A stretch of DNA of 64,000 bases from Peronospora farinosa (Eukaryota; Oomycota; Peronosporomycetes; Peronosporales; Peronosporaceae): positions 620,001 through 684,000 of the forward strand of contig CANTFK010000961.1 of assembly GCA_947646735.1 (NCBI GenBank). The letters are read 5' to 3'. The translations under genes and the position numbers were made by a program. This document shows positions 31,392 through 41,661 of this stretch, in pieces. The notes beneath the pieces were generated by a model. The model did no database searches. It saw only the letters and a program-made list of their open reading frames with translations, and was not told the origin of the DNA. Position 1 is the stretch's first letter; every line of letters begins with the position of its first letter.

Positions 31392-32425
31392 GCGAGCTTG
31401 GTCCTTTTCATACTTTTCTCATAGCAGCTTCAAAGTAGGACTGCAGCTAACCTGATCCAGCCACATTCTTATCATCAGCTGGTGCCGTTGTCGATCGAAC
31501 TTCGGTCTTGGTCGGTACAAGTCGTCGCGAATGTGTGCTGCACCATCCGGCCCAAGTGACATCCGCTAAATACTAATCAAGTCATCCCACTTCCCTTCGA
31601 ATTCCGCTGACATATATTGTGTGATATCATTTTGGAATATCTACGATCGGCTGGATCGCCTGGTCCACCGGATCGCACTCTCCAGTAAGTGGAACTAGTT
31701 TCGAAAAAAGAGATCGCCCTGCTTGGATCACTCGATCATGAACGCATTTCAACAGCACCTGTGCGTTAAAAGCTCCAGCGGTGAATCCAGCGTTTTGGAG
31801 CAACTCCATAAGCCGGCAAATCGCTTTCAACTGGTTCGGTGTCGGAATGGGAGCTGAAATTGGTCTTCGCAGCGATCCAAACAATCTGGTTTTAGAATCT
31901 TTAGGACGGGATCGCTTTACAACAAATCTTCAAGCGCCTTCCTAAAAAAACACCATTCTTTCTGGTTTAATTGCCACCTTTCCGTCTTGTCTTTCTTATG
32001 TGCCGGCCTTATGTCGGTATCATCGGGATCCAATTCAGGCGCTTTCATCCTCACTCTTGACGGCTTTTTCTTCTTCTTCTTTGAATTCGGAGTGGGTTTG
32101 GATAAACTTACCTCGTTTATAACCGAAGGATTTTAAATCCAGCGGATCGAATTTTGCATCGCGATCCGCAGGGGTCCTCGAAAGGACCTGGGGAGGGGGT
32201 AGAGGTTTTCTTCCAAATCAATCTCTTGATCTTCCTCTTTGATTTTCTTTTCATCTGCGCCCCTCCTAAACGCTGATGATCGGAAGATCCTTTTTCTCTA
32301 CACGTCTGAGGTGATCCCTCTGCCGCTGAGGCTTCAATCCCAGGTTGAATTTTGACCTTTACATCTTCTCTCAGGAACGCACGGAGAATCCCCGAGTAAC
32401 CAGAAGATCCGGACACGCGCATTAT
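31392..32425 (-). pseudogene. F Gag N-terminal region and leader
   Basis: The frame 31,884-31,627 encodes RRPISAPIPTPNQLKAICRL and is the counterpart of the E segment at 15,762. Before it lies a charged low-complexity region. The first bases after the LTR, read on the - strand, are ATAATGCGCGTGTCCGGATC, nearly identical to the E leader. The long frame 32,737-32,117 runs through the LTR remnant into this leader and is not a single real gene. Confidence 0.55.
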
Positions 32426-32623
32426 TGTAGTGGAGTAGGATTCGCAAAAGTGCTGATGCGATTCCGGCTCTCCACTGGCTCCCGGACGACCGACTAACGG
32501 AGGGTGCACCCCAATTTTGTGTATAAAGCCTTCCTCACCTTGTGTACCCGTCGGTTGGGTGGGTTGCTCTCTTCTCGGTGGACTTGTATCGATGTTGAAC
32601 TTGATTGTGTTAGGGTGGAAGGC
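32426..32623 (-). repeat. F 5' LTR remnant
   Basis: TGTAGTGGAGTAGGATTCGC and about 190 bp matching 25,012-25,206 by eye. Only the 3' end of the LTR is left. The 5' part, which would hold the promoter, is missing. Confidence 0.7.
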
Positions 32624-33110
32624 GATCGAGTTTATCAACTCAGACACTCCAATATCCAGCACACTAACTGACTCGGTCAATGGCTCGCGCCAATTGCGCT
32701 TCTGTTTCTTAGCGAAGGTGGGTTCATGACTCTCCAAAGCTTCGCTAGGAACATTGCACGTTGCGCCTAAGTTATTGGATCTCTAATCGATCCATGGATC
32801 ATGGCGTTCCATCCAGGCCATACCAAGAATGAGATCATATCTCGAGTCCAAATCTAGGACAAGTTCAACGCTATTGAAGTCTAAGAACTTCACACCTAAG
32901 TTTAACGGAACTTTAGGCACGGCGACACATACACCTGTCGCTAGACGAACAGTTATATTGTCACCCTCTTGCGCTTCTAGCGCCTCAGCATACAGATGAC
33001 TCCCCCCAAGGGAACGACGTCGGACATAATTACCCGAAGCCCCTGAGTCAGTTAGAAATGAAATGGTTTCTCAAAGCCTTTAACGGTTGCCGACACAACC
33101 AACAAGCATG
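32624..33110 (-). pseudogene. Element C protease and start of the protease-RT linker
   Basis: From about 33,065 the - strand frame reads FLTDSGASGNYVRRRSLGGS, VRLATGVCVAVPKVPLNLGV and RYDLILGMAWMERHDPWID, a complete Ty3/Gypsy aspartic protease with D-S-G-A at 33,035-33,049. A TAG follows WID, then the linker SEALESHEPTFAKKQKR. Element F lies just beyond. This is the best preserved protease fold of the A/C/D group besides that of D. Confidence 0.8.
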
Positions 33111-34234
33111 GCTTGCATTCCTGTCCCATGAAAGCATCCACATAACCACCTGGGGCTAAGCCCTGTTTACCTTCATCTCCTTGAGGTTCAACAGATCTTA
33201 TTTCTTTCCCAGTAGGTGCGGGGCGCCCTACTGGACGCTGATATTTTCCCCTGCCGTGCTCGCCTTTTGGCTAAGAGCAGGGTTTCGGCTCTGCCGATTC
33301 TGACGTTGCTTTCTCAACGGGAAGCTAGGGCGGAGGTGCCTAGTGCTTCCGCACATGTAACATCTACGAATGTTACCTTGCTGCTCTGCAGCTTGAAGCT
33401 CAGCTTCTTCAGCATGACTGAGATCCATCATTTTTGCCCTATTAGAGGCATTTGAATTATACCATGGCAGACCATAGCGAGCATATTTGAAATTCAACTC
33501 AGCGTTAAACACTATGATCACTGCCTCTTCGAAAGTCGAAGGCTGGACACGGAAAACGTCTGTCCTGGCGACCCCAGTACGAAGTCCTTCCATAAAAATG
33601 GTTACTCGGACTTCCTCTGCCAGAGGGTCCTGCTGCATAGCAGCAATGAGAGTTCTTAACTCTTGGACATAGTCCGACAATTCTTTCTTACCCTGTCAGG
33701 TATCTAAGAAGCGTGAGCGCACATGAGTAATCATTATTAGGCGGTGCAAGCACGCAAGTTAATTGCTTTTTAAGCATTTCCCAAATGGGAAATGCAGCGT
33801 TTACAGAGACATCGCTCGTGAGTCCACTCTCTAGCTCTTCCACCGAGCTTCCAAATGGCCAAGCCAACTCGTTGCTTTTCTGACACAAGTATGGCGGCAT
33901 CCATTGCCATTTCAACTTCTCGGATCCAGAGGAGAAGATTCTCTTCCTCCTTCCCCACAAAGATCTTTACGTTTGAAACGAGTGAGCGAGCCTTTGGCTC
34001 TGCATCGGTCACAGGTACCGGAATATACTGCGTAGGCGCAGCTGACGCTGCCTGGTCGTGGACATGCCCGAGTAGCGTTGCCTCATAACGCATAAAGGCC
34101 TCATGGCGAACATTAAGGACCTCCGGGCCTTGGGCCAAAAGGGCCTCGATTTGATCGGGCCCAACGAACGCAGATAATTCATTTAGTGCGAGTCGTTGCG
34201 TCTCAGAGAGGTGATTTTGATTCTCCATCCTCAC
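33111..34234 (-). pseudogene. Element C Gag
   Basis: The likely start is the ATG at 34,228 ([20 protein letters not shown]), 60 nt from the LTR. The capsid follows: [20 protein letters not shown] and ISEKQR-type helices to 33,770. A shifted frame 33,960-33,688 and then 33,680-33,228 (YVQELRTLIAAMQQDPLAEE, RVTIFMEGLRTGVARTDVF) complete it. The zinc knuckle is CYMCGSTRHLRPSF: the last Cys of C-X2-C-X4-H-X4-C is Phe. Two frameshifts break the gene. Confidence 0.8.
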
Positions 34235-34288
34235 AGAGGGTCAGTCTTTAAAGACTCAGGTGTAGGATTGACTACAAGTGCTACCAAG
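34235..34288 (-). other. Element C leader with candidate primer binding site
   Basis: On the - strand the LTR end CTACA is followed by CTTGGTAGCACTTGTAGTC. TGGTAGCAC begins within three bases of the LTR end, so a tRNA-type primer site starting TGG is possible. I did not match it to a tRNA. Confidence 0.4.
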
Positions 34289-35776
34289 TGTAGCGGAGCT
34301 ACACAGCTCTTTAGTCAGAGGAAGACTTTTTAGGCTGAAAGCCTCTTAGTTCGAGAGAACTAAATAAATCTACGGCTTGAAGCCACTTAGCGCTAAGGAA
34401 CTAATTAAACGACTTTAAAGTCACCCTCTTCTAAGGAAGTAGGAGAGATTTTTAGTCAGCAAGCAATAAACTTAAGGTTCAGAGAACCAACGCACAGAGT
34501 GCAAGAAGAAGCTAGAAGCTTAAAAGTTCAAGGAACCAACGCACGAAGTGCACAAGAGAGCAAGTCAGAACGACTTGCGATCTTAAACTCAAAAGGAGAA
34601 CTGATTTTATTTATGCTTTGAGCTTTTATGAATAGTCCTACTCTAAGTACACTACACTAGATTAATTACTATAATAGTAATTATTATATGCAGACTTTGC
34701 TATTGGACGACGTATCGTCTAAACATCTGTGTATGATGTACTTAATACAGCGTTAGTGATTTATCGAATCTCAATCGATAAGATACGGTATTACCGAATA
34801 CCGTATTACAACGCTCATACTTAATACCTCTCTAAAGAGAAGTATAATAATGCATTATATGCAATACAAAGGAGAGTTTAACCGTAAACTCTCGGAAAGA
34901 CGCTACAACCGTCGTGTAACCCCGTTACAGCTTCCTTCCATTTAGATTATCCTTTTAAATGGTTCTTAAATACATCATTTGTTTTTGTTGAGAGTCAAAA
35001 TGTGGTGATCAAAATGCTCTAGTAAATAAAATAACAAAATGATAAATGAATCTGAATAGGAGGCCTACTTCATTCGTATCGTTGCACACAAAAACAAAGT
35101 GTTAATGGTTCTTCAGATATCCACTAGCCTCTTTTTATTTGGCACAATACGAGTTGACAACAAGATTGACTCTTCTTGTAGACGGGCACTTCTACGAAAT
35201 TGCCTCGTACTACTAGCACACACCTTCAGCACAAGCGAGGAAGCGGTTAGACCGTCTTACCTTCGCGTGCGAGGGTGGTTAGGAGGTTGGTCGGCTGCTT
35301 ACGCAGTCGTACCACCAGTTGCCTCTCACTTAAGCGAGAGTGCAACGAACTTCTAAGACAAGAAGACACCGACGTCACGTAGAAGCTTTTCGGCTTCTCG
35401 TGCGTGGTGCTTTGGTGTTTAGCAAATTCAAGACTGAGCTATATTTAATTAATTATAACTAAATATATACTTAACTACTGATTGGCTATATATAGATATA
35501 GATCGGATACGCGACTCTTTAGAAGCGTATCCTGTCGCATGATCTTAAATCTAGATTTAAGATCGCAACTGACGTCCTTCTGAGACGTCGCGATCCCTAG
35601 CTTCAACTAGCGTCATCCCTTCTCATGTGAATCCATCAATGGATATCACATTCAAGAGGGTGGATCACATTTGTGTATCGCACCCAAGTGACAGGTCAAA
35701 AGTAATCATGGATACTTTTAGACCAAACATTAAGTATATTACTTAATGTTTACGTGTAACTAGATGTCTTCTTACA
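34289..35776 (-). repeat. D 3' LTR (also abuts the leader of element C)
   Basis: It starts TGTAGCGGAGCTACACAG and ends CTTCTTACA on the + strand. The left 640 bp (to 34,928, ending ACCCCGTTACA) match the LTR at 6764. The right 848 bp do not. The whole LTR is dense in perfect hairpins, including a 24-bp palindrome at 35,541-35,564 and an 11-bp stem at 35,726-35,750. Confidence 0.9.
34470..34577. repeat. Row of seven small hairpins in the D LTR
   Basis: Perfect stems of 4-6 bp with mostly 3-nt loops follow one another: GGTTC/GAACC at 34,476-34,488, GCAC/GTGC at 34,492-34,502, AAGCT/AGCTT at 34,509-34,521, GTTC/GAAC at 34,526-34,536, GCAC/GTGC at 34,541-34,551 and CAAGTC/GACTTG at 34,561-34,577. 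The same row is present at +8146 in the other D LTR and in the LTR at 6764. Confidence 0.85.
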
Positions 35777-35792
35777 CCTCCCCCGTTTTAGA
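35777..35792 (-). other. Polypurine tract of element D
   Basis: CCTCCCCCGTTTTAG follows the LTR on the + strand. On the - strand this is CTAAAACGGGGGAGG directly before TGTAAG, the start of the 3' LTR. Confidence 0.75.
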
Positions 35793-35882
35793 ACGATGTT
35801 TACATTTTGTAAAACATCGCCTAAGAGGTAGAGAGACTTGCGAGCCGTTTATAAACGCGCCGCTTTAGTCTACTCAACTCTC

Positions 35883-37328
35883 ATGACACCGAAACGTGGT
35901 AAGGCTGATGGGTCGCCTGCAAAGGCACCCATGCAGTCCAGTACTAAGCGCACGCGCCGCGATTTATCGCAGCCGTCGCAAAGTGCGTCAGGCACTGGGG
36001 AGAATCTTCCATCTCACGATAATGTGGATGAAAATCCATCTCTCATTGTAGACTACAATGAGACTACACCACTGCCATCACCATAAAGTGGCGATGAGCA
36101 TAGTGCATTGATGGGACATATGTCCCCATCATTTGAGGCACCCGTCTTTGAGGAAGCATCTATGCTTCCTACAAGCGAAGGTAAAACCCCGTCGTCTGCG
36201 CCTACGAGCGCAGCGACTAAGACTGAGCACGCTACTTCGAAAGGAGTAGTCGCGACTCAGTCAGATGTGGCTCTTCAAGCTGATGTCTTGACAATCCATA
36301 ATGGAGAGTCAGACTCAGGTGAGTGTGAGCTAAAAGCTCCACCATGTACACCTTCTGCCTCACAAGCCCGACGTCGCGAGGGCGGCTACGTGAGCGGTGG
36401 TTTGCCACCAATGCCACCTCCATCTGAGTGGATGAACTCGGATGGGTCTAGCGCAGCGCTTTTGCAGCGTGCAACTATAGACGCTCATAAATTTTATAGC
36501 GTCATTCCCTTGTGGAAAAAGCAGGGCAAAGCATTTGGTCGTGCTTTCCCAATTCCAGTCGTGCTGCGTTCTAGCGAAACAGCCGACGAATATGAAGCTG
36601 AACTTCGGCGCCGTGTAACGTTGCAGGAAAATGCAACGAAACAACGGTCGCAGCGAATCAGCTTCGCCATGAAGCGTGCGCATGAAATTTTGGGTGGTAA
36701 GCGACCCCCAATTAATTATCGCCACGCTTCTTCTGCTAGTCCTTCCGGACCTAGCAGAAAGACGACAGCTGGTGCTGCTTCACATAAGCAGCCACCAGCC
36801 CAGGCACGTCGACGCGCAAAGCGTCCACAGGCTCCCACGAGTCAAAGCTCGCTGGGTAACCCTTCCACTGGACAAAGATTTGGAGCTTTCGCTTCACAAA
36901 CCGGTGGGCCAACAGCCTTCCAACAATGAAGCGGGTATTCCCTTCCGTTTCCACCAACACAGGTGGCGCCCGATAGGAGCGGCGATTACGCCCACCTACT
37001 CGCGGCTGCCTACCCTGCTGCTGTTCAGTCGCAGGCTGAGTCCGCTGCGCTGAAGAGGCAGGTGACAGATCTCAAGAGTCAAGTCTCGCGATTGAACTCG
37101 GACCTGCGCGATGTGAGGACGAGGGACCGTCAGGGGTATGACCGCCTGAAGACCCGTTTGGACATCCTAGAGCGACTGGTGATGAGAGACCCGCGTCAAG
37201 CGCGGAGTCCTCCTCGATCGCCGAGTCCTCTATCGCCTCGTTCGTATACGGGGAGCCTATCGTCTTCCTCGTCGCCTGATCGGTCGCGACGCTCGACTCA
37301 CAGTCGACGTCACCGTCGGTCTCGTTAG
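35883..37328 (+). pseudogene. Antisense convergent ORF of element D, 482 codons with two stops
   Basis: One + strand frame runs from ATG 35,883 to 37,328 and is interrupted only by TAA at 36,084-36,086 and TGA at 36,927-36,929. The protein starts basic (MTPKRGKADGS) and has an acidic patch VDENPSLIVDYNETTP. It continues Ser/Thr-rich to a globular-looking segment with FGRAFPIPVVLRS and EYEAELRRRVTLQENATKQR. A Pro/Ala-rich stretch opposite the chromodomain follows, then a coiled coil ALKRQVTDLKSQVSRLNSDL and RLKTRLDILERLVM. The tail is RS-rich. The coiled coil lies opposite the integrase-chromodomain linker. Element A has the same order. Function unknown. A structural or regulatory Gag-like role is only a guess. 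Confidence 0.75.
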
Positions 37329-37680
37329 ACCGATGCGGATATGTGATCTCTTCTGGATCAACATACCGTCTCAGACGACCCACGTAAAATACGGAGTGCG
37401 TCTTCATATACGGTGGGAGAGTGAGCCTACAATTTAGGTCTCCAACTTCTTCAACCACTGTAAAGGACCCAATGAACCGGGACAATAGCTTAGTAGTACC
37501 ACCAGGTAGTACATAAATTGCATGTTTAGGTAGGGTAGCAGTACTTAATAACACTTTGTCCCCCACACTAAAGTGTTCATTGTTTTTGCGACCATGCTGG
37601 TCTGCATATTGTTTTTGCTTGTCCTGTGTGCTTGCCATCGCATCACGGACTTTACGTGTGATGGATAATCGCTCATCCAC
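36751..37680 (-). pseudogene. D integrase C-terminal domain, linker and chromodomain
   Basis: A single frame holds RVLSTATLPKHAIY-type residues and LLSRFIGSFTVVEEVGDLNC, VFYVGRLRRYVDPEE (SH3-like domain), then a Ser-rich linker to a stop at 37,072-37,074. The same frame goes on to the chromodomain (FIVGRLLAHRFVKRKLQIFV, QWKGYPASFDSWEPVDAL) ending at 36,751. Only the one stop separates it from the rest of Pol. The linker and chromodomain overlap the antisense ORF on the other strand over more than 500 bp. Confidence 0.85.
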
Positions 37681-38321
37681 AAATCGCTAAGCTTCGCTCA
37701 CGCTTTTAGCATCCAGCTCGCCGATGACGCTTTCAAGAGGTCGTTCATGGGTCGACGCTGTTGATAACACTATAGTGTCATCATCAAGGAGCACTGTCAT
37801 TTCTTGCCGTGCCTCCTCTGTGACACCTATAGGTGTCGTGACCACTGCTAAATTAGCAGTGTCACTAGGGCAACCTTGGCCCTCTTTGGCATTCGCACCG
37901 AGCGAAGTGAGGGTCCCTCCCCCACTAAGACTCGGGCTGCGTACAAACGAGACTGGCGTTCGAGGATGACGCAGTCCGTTAATGTAAAACGGTGTTTCAC
38001 CCGTACTGGCGTGAACACTGTTATTGATAGCAAACTCCACGAATGGCAATTGCTTGCTCCATTCTTGGGAGTCGCTACTGTACGCAACACATCCGCCACG
38101 ACTTGATTGGCCCGTTCGGTTTGGCCATCGGTCTGGAGATGATCAGCGGTTGACATGTGAAGCTTGCTACCCAGCAGCTCAAACACATGTCGCCAAAAAC
38201 CCGACGTAAAACGCGGATCCCGGCTCGATAATATGGACCCGGGCATCCCGTGTAGTCGATACACGTGATCCAGAAACAAGAGGGCATTCTCTTTTTATGA
38301 GATCTTGGTGCTACATGGTGC
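37681..38321 (-). pseudogene. D integrase core, C-terminal half
   Basis: From 38,279 the frame has the second catalytic Asp (SSRDPRFTSGFWRHVFELLG) and the Glu in TDGQTERANQVVADVLRTV. A shift near 38,090 moves the rest to 38,049-37,687 (MPFVEFAINNSVHASTGETP and FYINGLRHPRTPVSFVRSPS). TAG near 37,688 precedes the next part. All three catalytic residues of the integrase are retained in D. Confidence 0.85.
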
Positions 38322-40410
38322 TCAATGCACCATCTTTCTCAGTCTGTCTACAAAGACGACGAGCCCCGTCCTGCCTTTATGGTCAGGCGGTAAGCCAAAC
38401 ATGAAGTCCAAACTGACCGACTTCCAACAATCCGTTGGAGTTGGTAGTGGCTTCAATGGCGCACTGTTCGAAGGTGCAGGCTTAATGCGCTGACACTCTT
38501 CGCAAGAGCGAATATAGTTGGCCACCCACCGATATAGGTGGGGCCACCAAAATTCCTCTGACACTCGTAAGAATGTCTTTTCACGGCCCAGATGCCCACT
38601 AGATGGCGCATCATGGCACTCGTGAAGTATCATCAGCTTGAGATCTGTGTCATGAGGGACATAGATTCTCAAGGGATCACAGGGTGACAGTTGATGCCAT
38701 AACAGGCCATCACTGTAGCTAAAGCGATTTAGTTTCGCTTTGAGGTGCGACGGAAGGGTAACCTTTCGTCCACCAAAATGATCCAACAGCAGGCGACAAT
38801 GTTCGTCCTGACTGTAACACTCCTTGATATCGGAGGCCATTGAGCTCGTCACATGGTAGACCTTCATGGCTGCCAGTGTTGACGACTCAACTTGTGCTTT
38901 CGCACGAGACACACTATCCTGGTGTCTTGCCTCGAAGTCTGGTCTGCGCGATAACGCTTCAGCCAAGACATTCGACTTACCCGGCTTATATTCAACTTTG
39001 AAGTTAAATTCAGAGAAGAAAGTTAGCCATCTATCCATTCTCGGCAAGAGTTGCGGTGAATTTATAGCGGTCCGCAGTGATGCGTGATCCGTATAAACCA
39101 CAAAAGGTTCGGTACCCAAAAGGTGCACCCGAAACTTAACAAGAGCATACTTAATGGAAAGCAGATCCTTGTCATGCACAGTGTAATTCAGTTCTGAGGC
39201 TTTCAAAAGCCGATACTGATACGAAATGACACGGTAAACGCCATTGTCATCCTTCTGCATGAGCGCGCTGCCGATTGCAAAATTGCTTGCATCGCAGACA
39301 ACGCTAAAGAGCTTATCCGCGTCTGGCAATGCCAAGACCGGTGCCTCTACAAGAGATTGCTTCACTGATGTGAACGCATCTTCTTGTTCCTTTGACCAAG
39401 TCCATTCTGTATCCTTTTTCAAAAGATCAGACAATGGCTTAGTCTGCTCCGCATAATTCTTGCTGTACTTATGCAAGTAATTAGTGAGCTCAAGAAATTG
39501 GCGCAGTGTCGTGGTACTGGCCATTCCTTGATAGCCTTTACCTTTTCTGGGTCTGCTCGTACACCATGTGCACCTACGATGCAGCCCAGCACAGGTATCT
39601 CGGGGACCCCTATTACGCACTTTTGCAAGTTCACGTATAATTGGGCGTCACCCAGAGTCTGCAACACAGCGTCTAAATGACGCTTGTGCGACTCTATCGC
39701 GCTCAGACCGTCCTCCGCCCTACTATGCACGAATACATCGTCAAAGAAATGGGGCGCGTAGGCACGATGCTGACGCATCACGTGAGCCACCAATCGATTG
39801 AATGTTGCTGGAGCATTTTTCAATCCTTGTGGCATCACAAGCCACTCCCACAGCATACTGCTTGGGGTGCTTACTGCCGTTTTGGTTACATCTATATCTC
39901 TCATGAGAACCTGATAGTAGCCATCCTTCAGATCCAGCGCGGAAAAGATAGTTGACTTTGCCATGGAATTCAACAAAACATCTTACCGCGGGATCGGCGT
40001 TTGAGCTGGAATGGTGGCCGTGTTCAGCTTATTACAAGCATGAACCACGCGCCATCCACTCGTGGCTTTACGCATACAGAAGGTCGGGCTGCAATGAGGC
40101 GACTTGCTCTCACGTACATGTCCCGCCTTGGCTCGCTTGTCGAAGAACTCATCGATGTAATCGACTTGTTACTTCGGCAACGGCCATTGCCTGGTCACAT
40201 GCCAGGCTCCAGGTCAATCTCGTGCCTGATGCCCCTATCGGCTGGTAGGCGGCTCGTCACTTCTGCTGGAAACACATCACGGTGTTTCCACAGAACATCA
40301 TAAATTGGGCTTTCCTTCAAGGCTTCCCATCCTTGAGAAGCAAACCGTTTCTTTTTGTCGGTCTCCAAGACGCTCTCATCCATTGTGGATGAAGAGCAAC
40401 AGTCCACCAC
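38322..40410 (-). pseudogene. D reverse transcriptase, RNase H and integrase N-terminus
   Basis: The N-terminal block (40,410-40,195) ends GIRHEIDLEPGM. After a break, the palm (39,976-39,419) has FSALDLKDGYYQVLMRDIDV, MPQGLKNAPATFNRLVAHVM and the catalytic box HFFDDVF. A shift near 39,550 leads to the 432-codon frame 39,620-38,322 with the thumb, RNase H (CDASNFAIGSALMQ, YTDHASLRTAINSP), the spacer, the HHCC zinc domain and the first integrase Asp (SLDFMFGLPPD). This is the longest open Pol frame in the window. Confidence 0.9.
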
Positions 40411-40979
40411 GTTCTCTTCTGGAACTGGTGCGACTATCTCGTGGATCTTTCCTTCCTTTTCGTTCAGACAGGAACAGATCCCACGTCATCTCCGAGAGAT
40501 TTACTATCTCCTCGGTAGATGCCAAGACAAGTTGGAGCACCTCAACTGACGATGCCTCCGGCATTTTGTCTTCGACGGCCTCGAACAACTCGTTCGTAGG
40601 TCCGTCCTCTTGGGCCGAGACTGATCCAAGGGTCACTCGTTTCGACGTGCCCTTAATCGTCTTAATACGTCTGGTGCTCATTGCTCGAGTCACCACGACC
40701 TTTGACCTGGAAGAAGGTGTCGTTGCTATTTTATCCAACGCACTCCTTCCAACCGCACCAGGCTCTTGGCTCTGTGCCTGTTCTCGTGACGCTTGACTTC
40801 CTGTCAGCCCACTATCAACTGCCACATGCTCTCGGCTCTGTGCAGGACTATTGGACGCATGACTACCTGTCATCGCCCCATTCACTAACACCAGTCTTTT
40901 CGACATGAGTAGGAATATGTGTCACCTGGCTTTCCGCCAGTGCACTTCCAACTACACCACTCTTTTTGAGCTGGGTAGT
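40411..40979 (-). pseudogene. D protease-RT linker
   Basis: The frame 40,906-40,376 (176 codons) has two near-copies of a peptide (GSHASNSPAQSREHVAVDSG and GSQASREQAQSQEPGAVG) and an acidic stretch before the RT. It shows no domain. Confidence 0.5.
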
Positions 40980-41471
40980 TCATGGTGTCGATTGACATAC
41001 CGTCATCGCACCCTCGACTGTGTTGGACACAGCATCAGCCACATAAGCCTCTCGCAAGAGCACATCCTTTCCGGTGTCTTGCGCAGAGTTAGCGACTGTG
41101 CGTGTACGCCAGTCTATCCATGGTTGGTGTTTAGCCAACCAAGGCATGCCTAGGATGAGGTCATACGGACTCTCCATACCTAGCACTGTGAACTTCTCTT
41201 TACAGGAGAAGTCACTGAAACGGAAGGCAAGCTCAACTTGAACTCCCTCCGATTTAACGAGCGCGCCGTTCGCTAAACGAACGAGCGCCTCTTCTTGCTT
41301 GCCATCCTGGCAAAGCGACTCATAACTCGCCGGCCTCTTTTTCAGAGCCGCGAGTTTCATGAAGTTTTGTGATGCACCCGAATCCACGATAAGGGTCATC
41401 ACTTGGTCATAGCCTCGTACTCGAGCGCTATAGACCAAAACGAGTTGAAGTCCGACCTTTCGGTACCTCAT
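40980..41471 (-). pseudogene. D aspartic protease
   Basis: The 163-codon frame contains VMTLIVDSGASQNFMKLAAL, then VRLANGALVKSEGVQVELAF and YDLILGMPWLAKHQPWIDWR. This is the full Ty3/Gypsy protease pattern with D-S-G-A and the G-M-P-W block. The domain itself is uninterrupted. It should cut the Gag-Pol precursor if expressed in a functional polyprotein. Confidence 0.85.
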
Positions 41472-41661
41472 GGACTATGCTACCCATTTGTTCGATAGCT
41501 TTGAACATAGGGGTAGCTTCAGAGTCCGCGACAGTAGGGCATCCCGCCCCTACTGAGCTCCCGCATTTCCCGACCCATCTTGGGCAGGTGCTGAACCCGT
41601 GCGTCGTGCACGCTGGCTTTTTGCACCTCCCTTCGGGTTGGGAGACCTTTTGCTGGCTGCC

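Larger units (their letters stand above)
25012..32623 (-). mobile_element. Element F: E-related Ty3/Gypsy with an internal RT deletion
   Basis: The - strand order is 5' LTR remnant, Gag with two intact knuckles, protease, RT thumb, RNase H, second RNase H, integrase, chromodomain-like end, repeat array and 3' LTR. The protein blocks match those of E throughout, and the last 190 bp of both LTRs resemble the E LTR end. The palm of the RT is absent. The left edge (25,012) is clear. The right edge lies between 32,623, where LTR similarity ends, and 32,697, where GCTTC repeats the 5 bp found left of 25,012. Confidence 0.85.
10138..34288 (-). mobile_element. Element C: Ty3/Gypsy element split by insertions of E and F
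   Basis: The - strand parts in order are the Gag leader (34,235-34,288), Gag (33,228-34,228), protease and linker (about 32,624-33,100), the RT N-terminus (24,756-25,011), and RT to chromodomain (14,097-10,455). The RT is cut by element E between the block IDLVPG-KYCMKREWSL and the following helix, whose continuation lies at 14,097. Element F sits in the protease-RT linker. The 3' end is ambiguous: either the 319-bp LTR at 9819 or the 630-bp LTR at 6764. All coding parts carry stops or frameshifts. Confidence 0.65.

Noticed and set aside
32117..32737. 206-codon - ORF as one gene
   Set aside because: It crosses from the C linker through the F LTR remnant into the F leader, so it is a chance fusion.
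35099..35356. 85-codon + ORF present in both D LTRs (also 43,244-43,501)
   Set aside because: It lies in hairpin-rich LTR sequence, has no recognisable motif, and is present twice only because LTRs are copies of one another.
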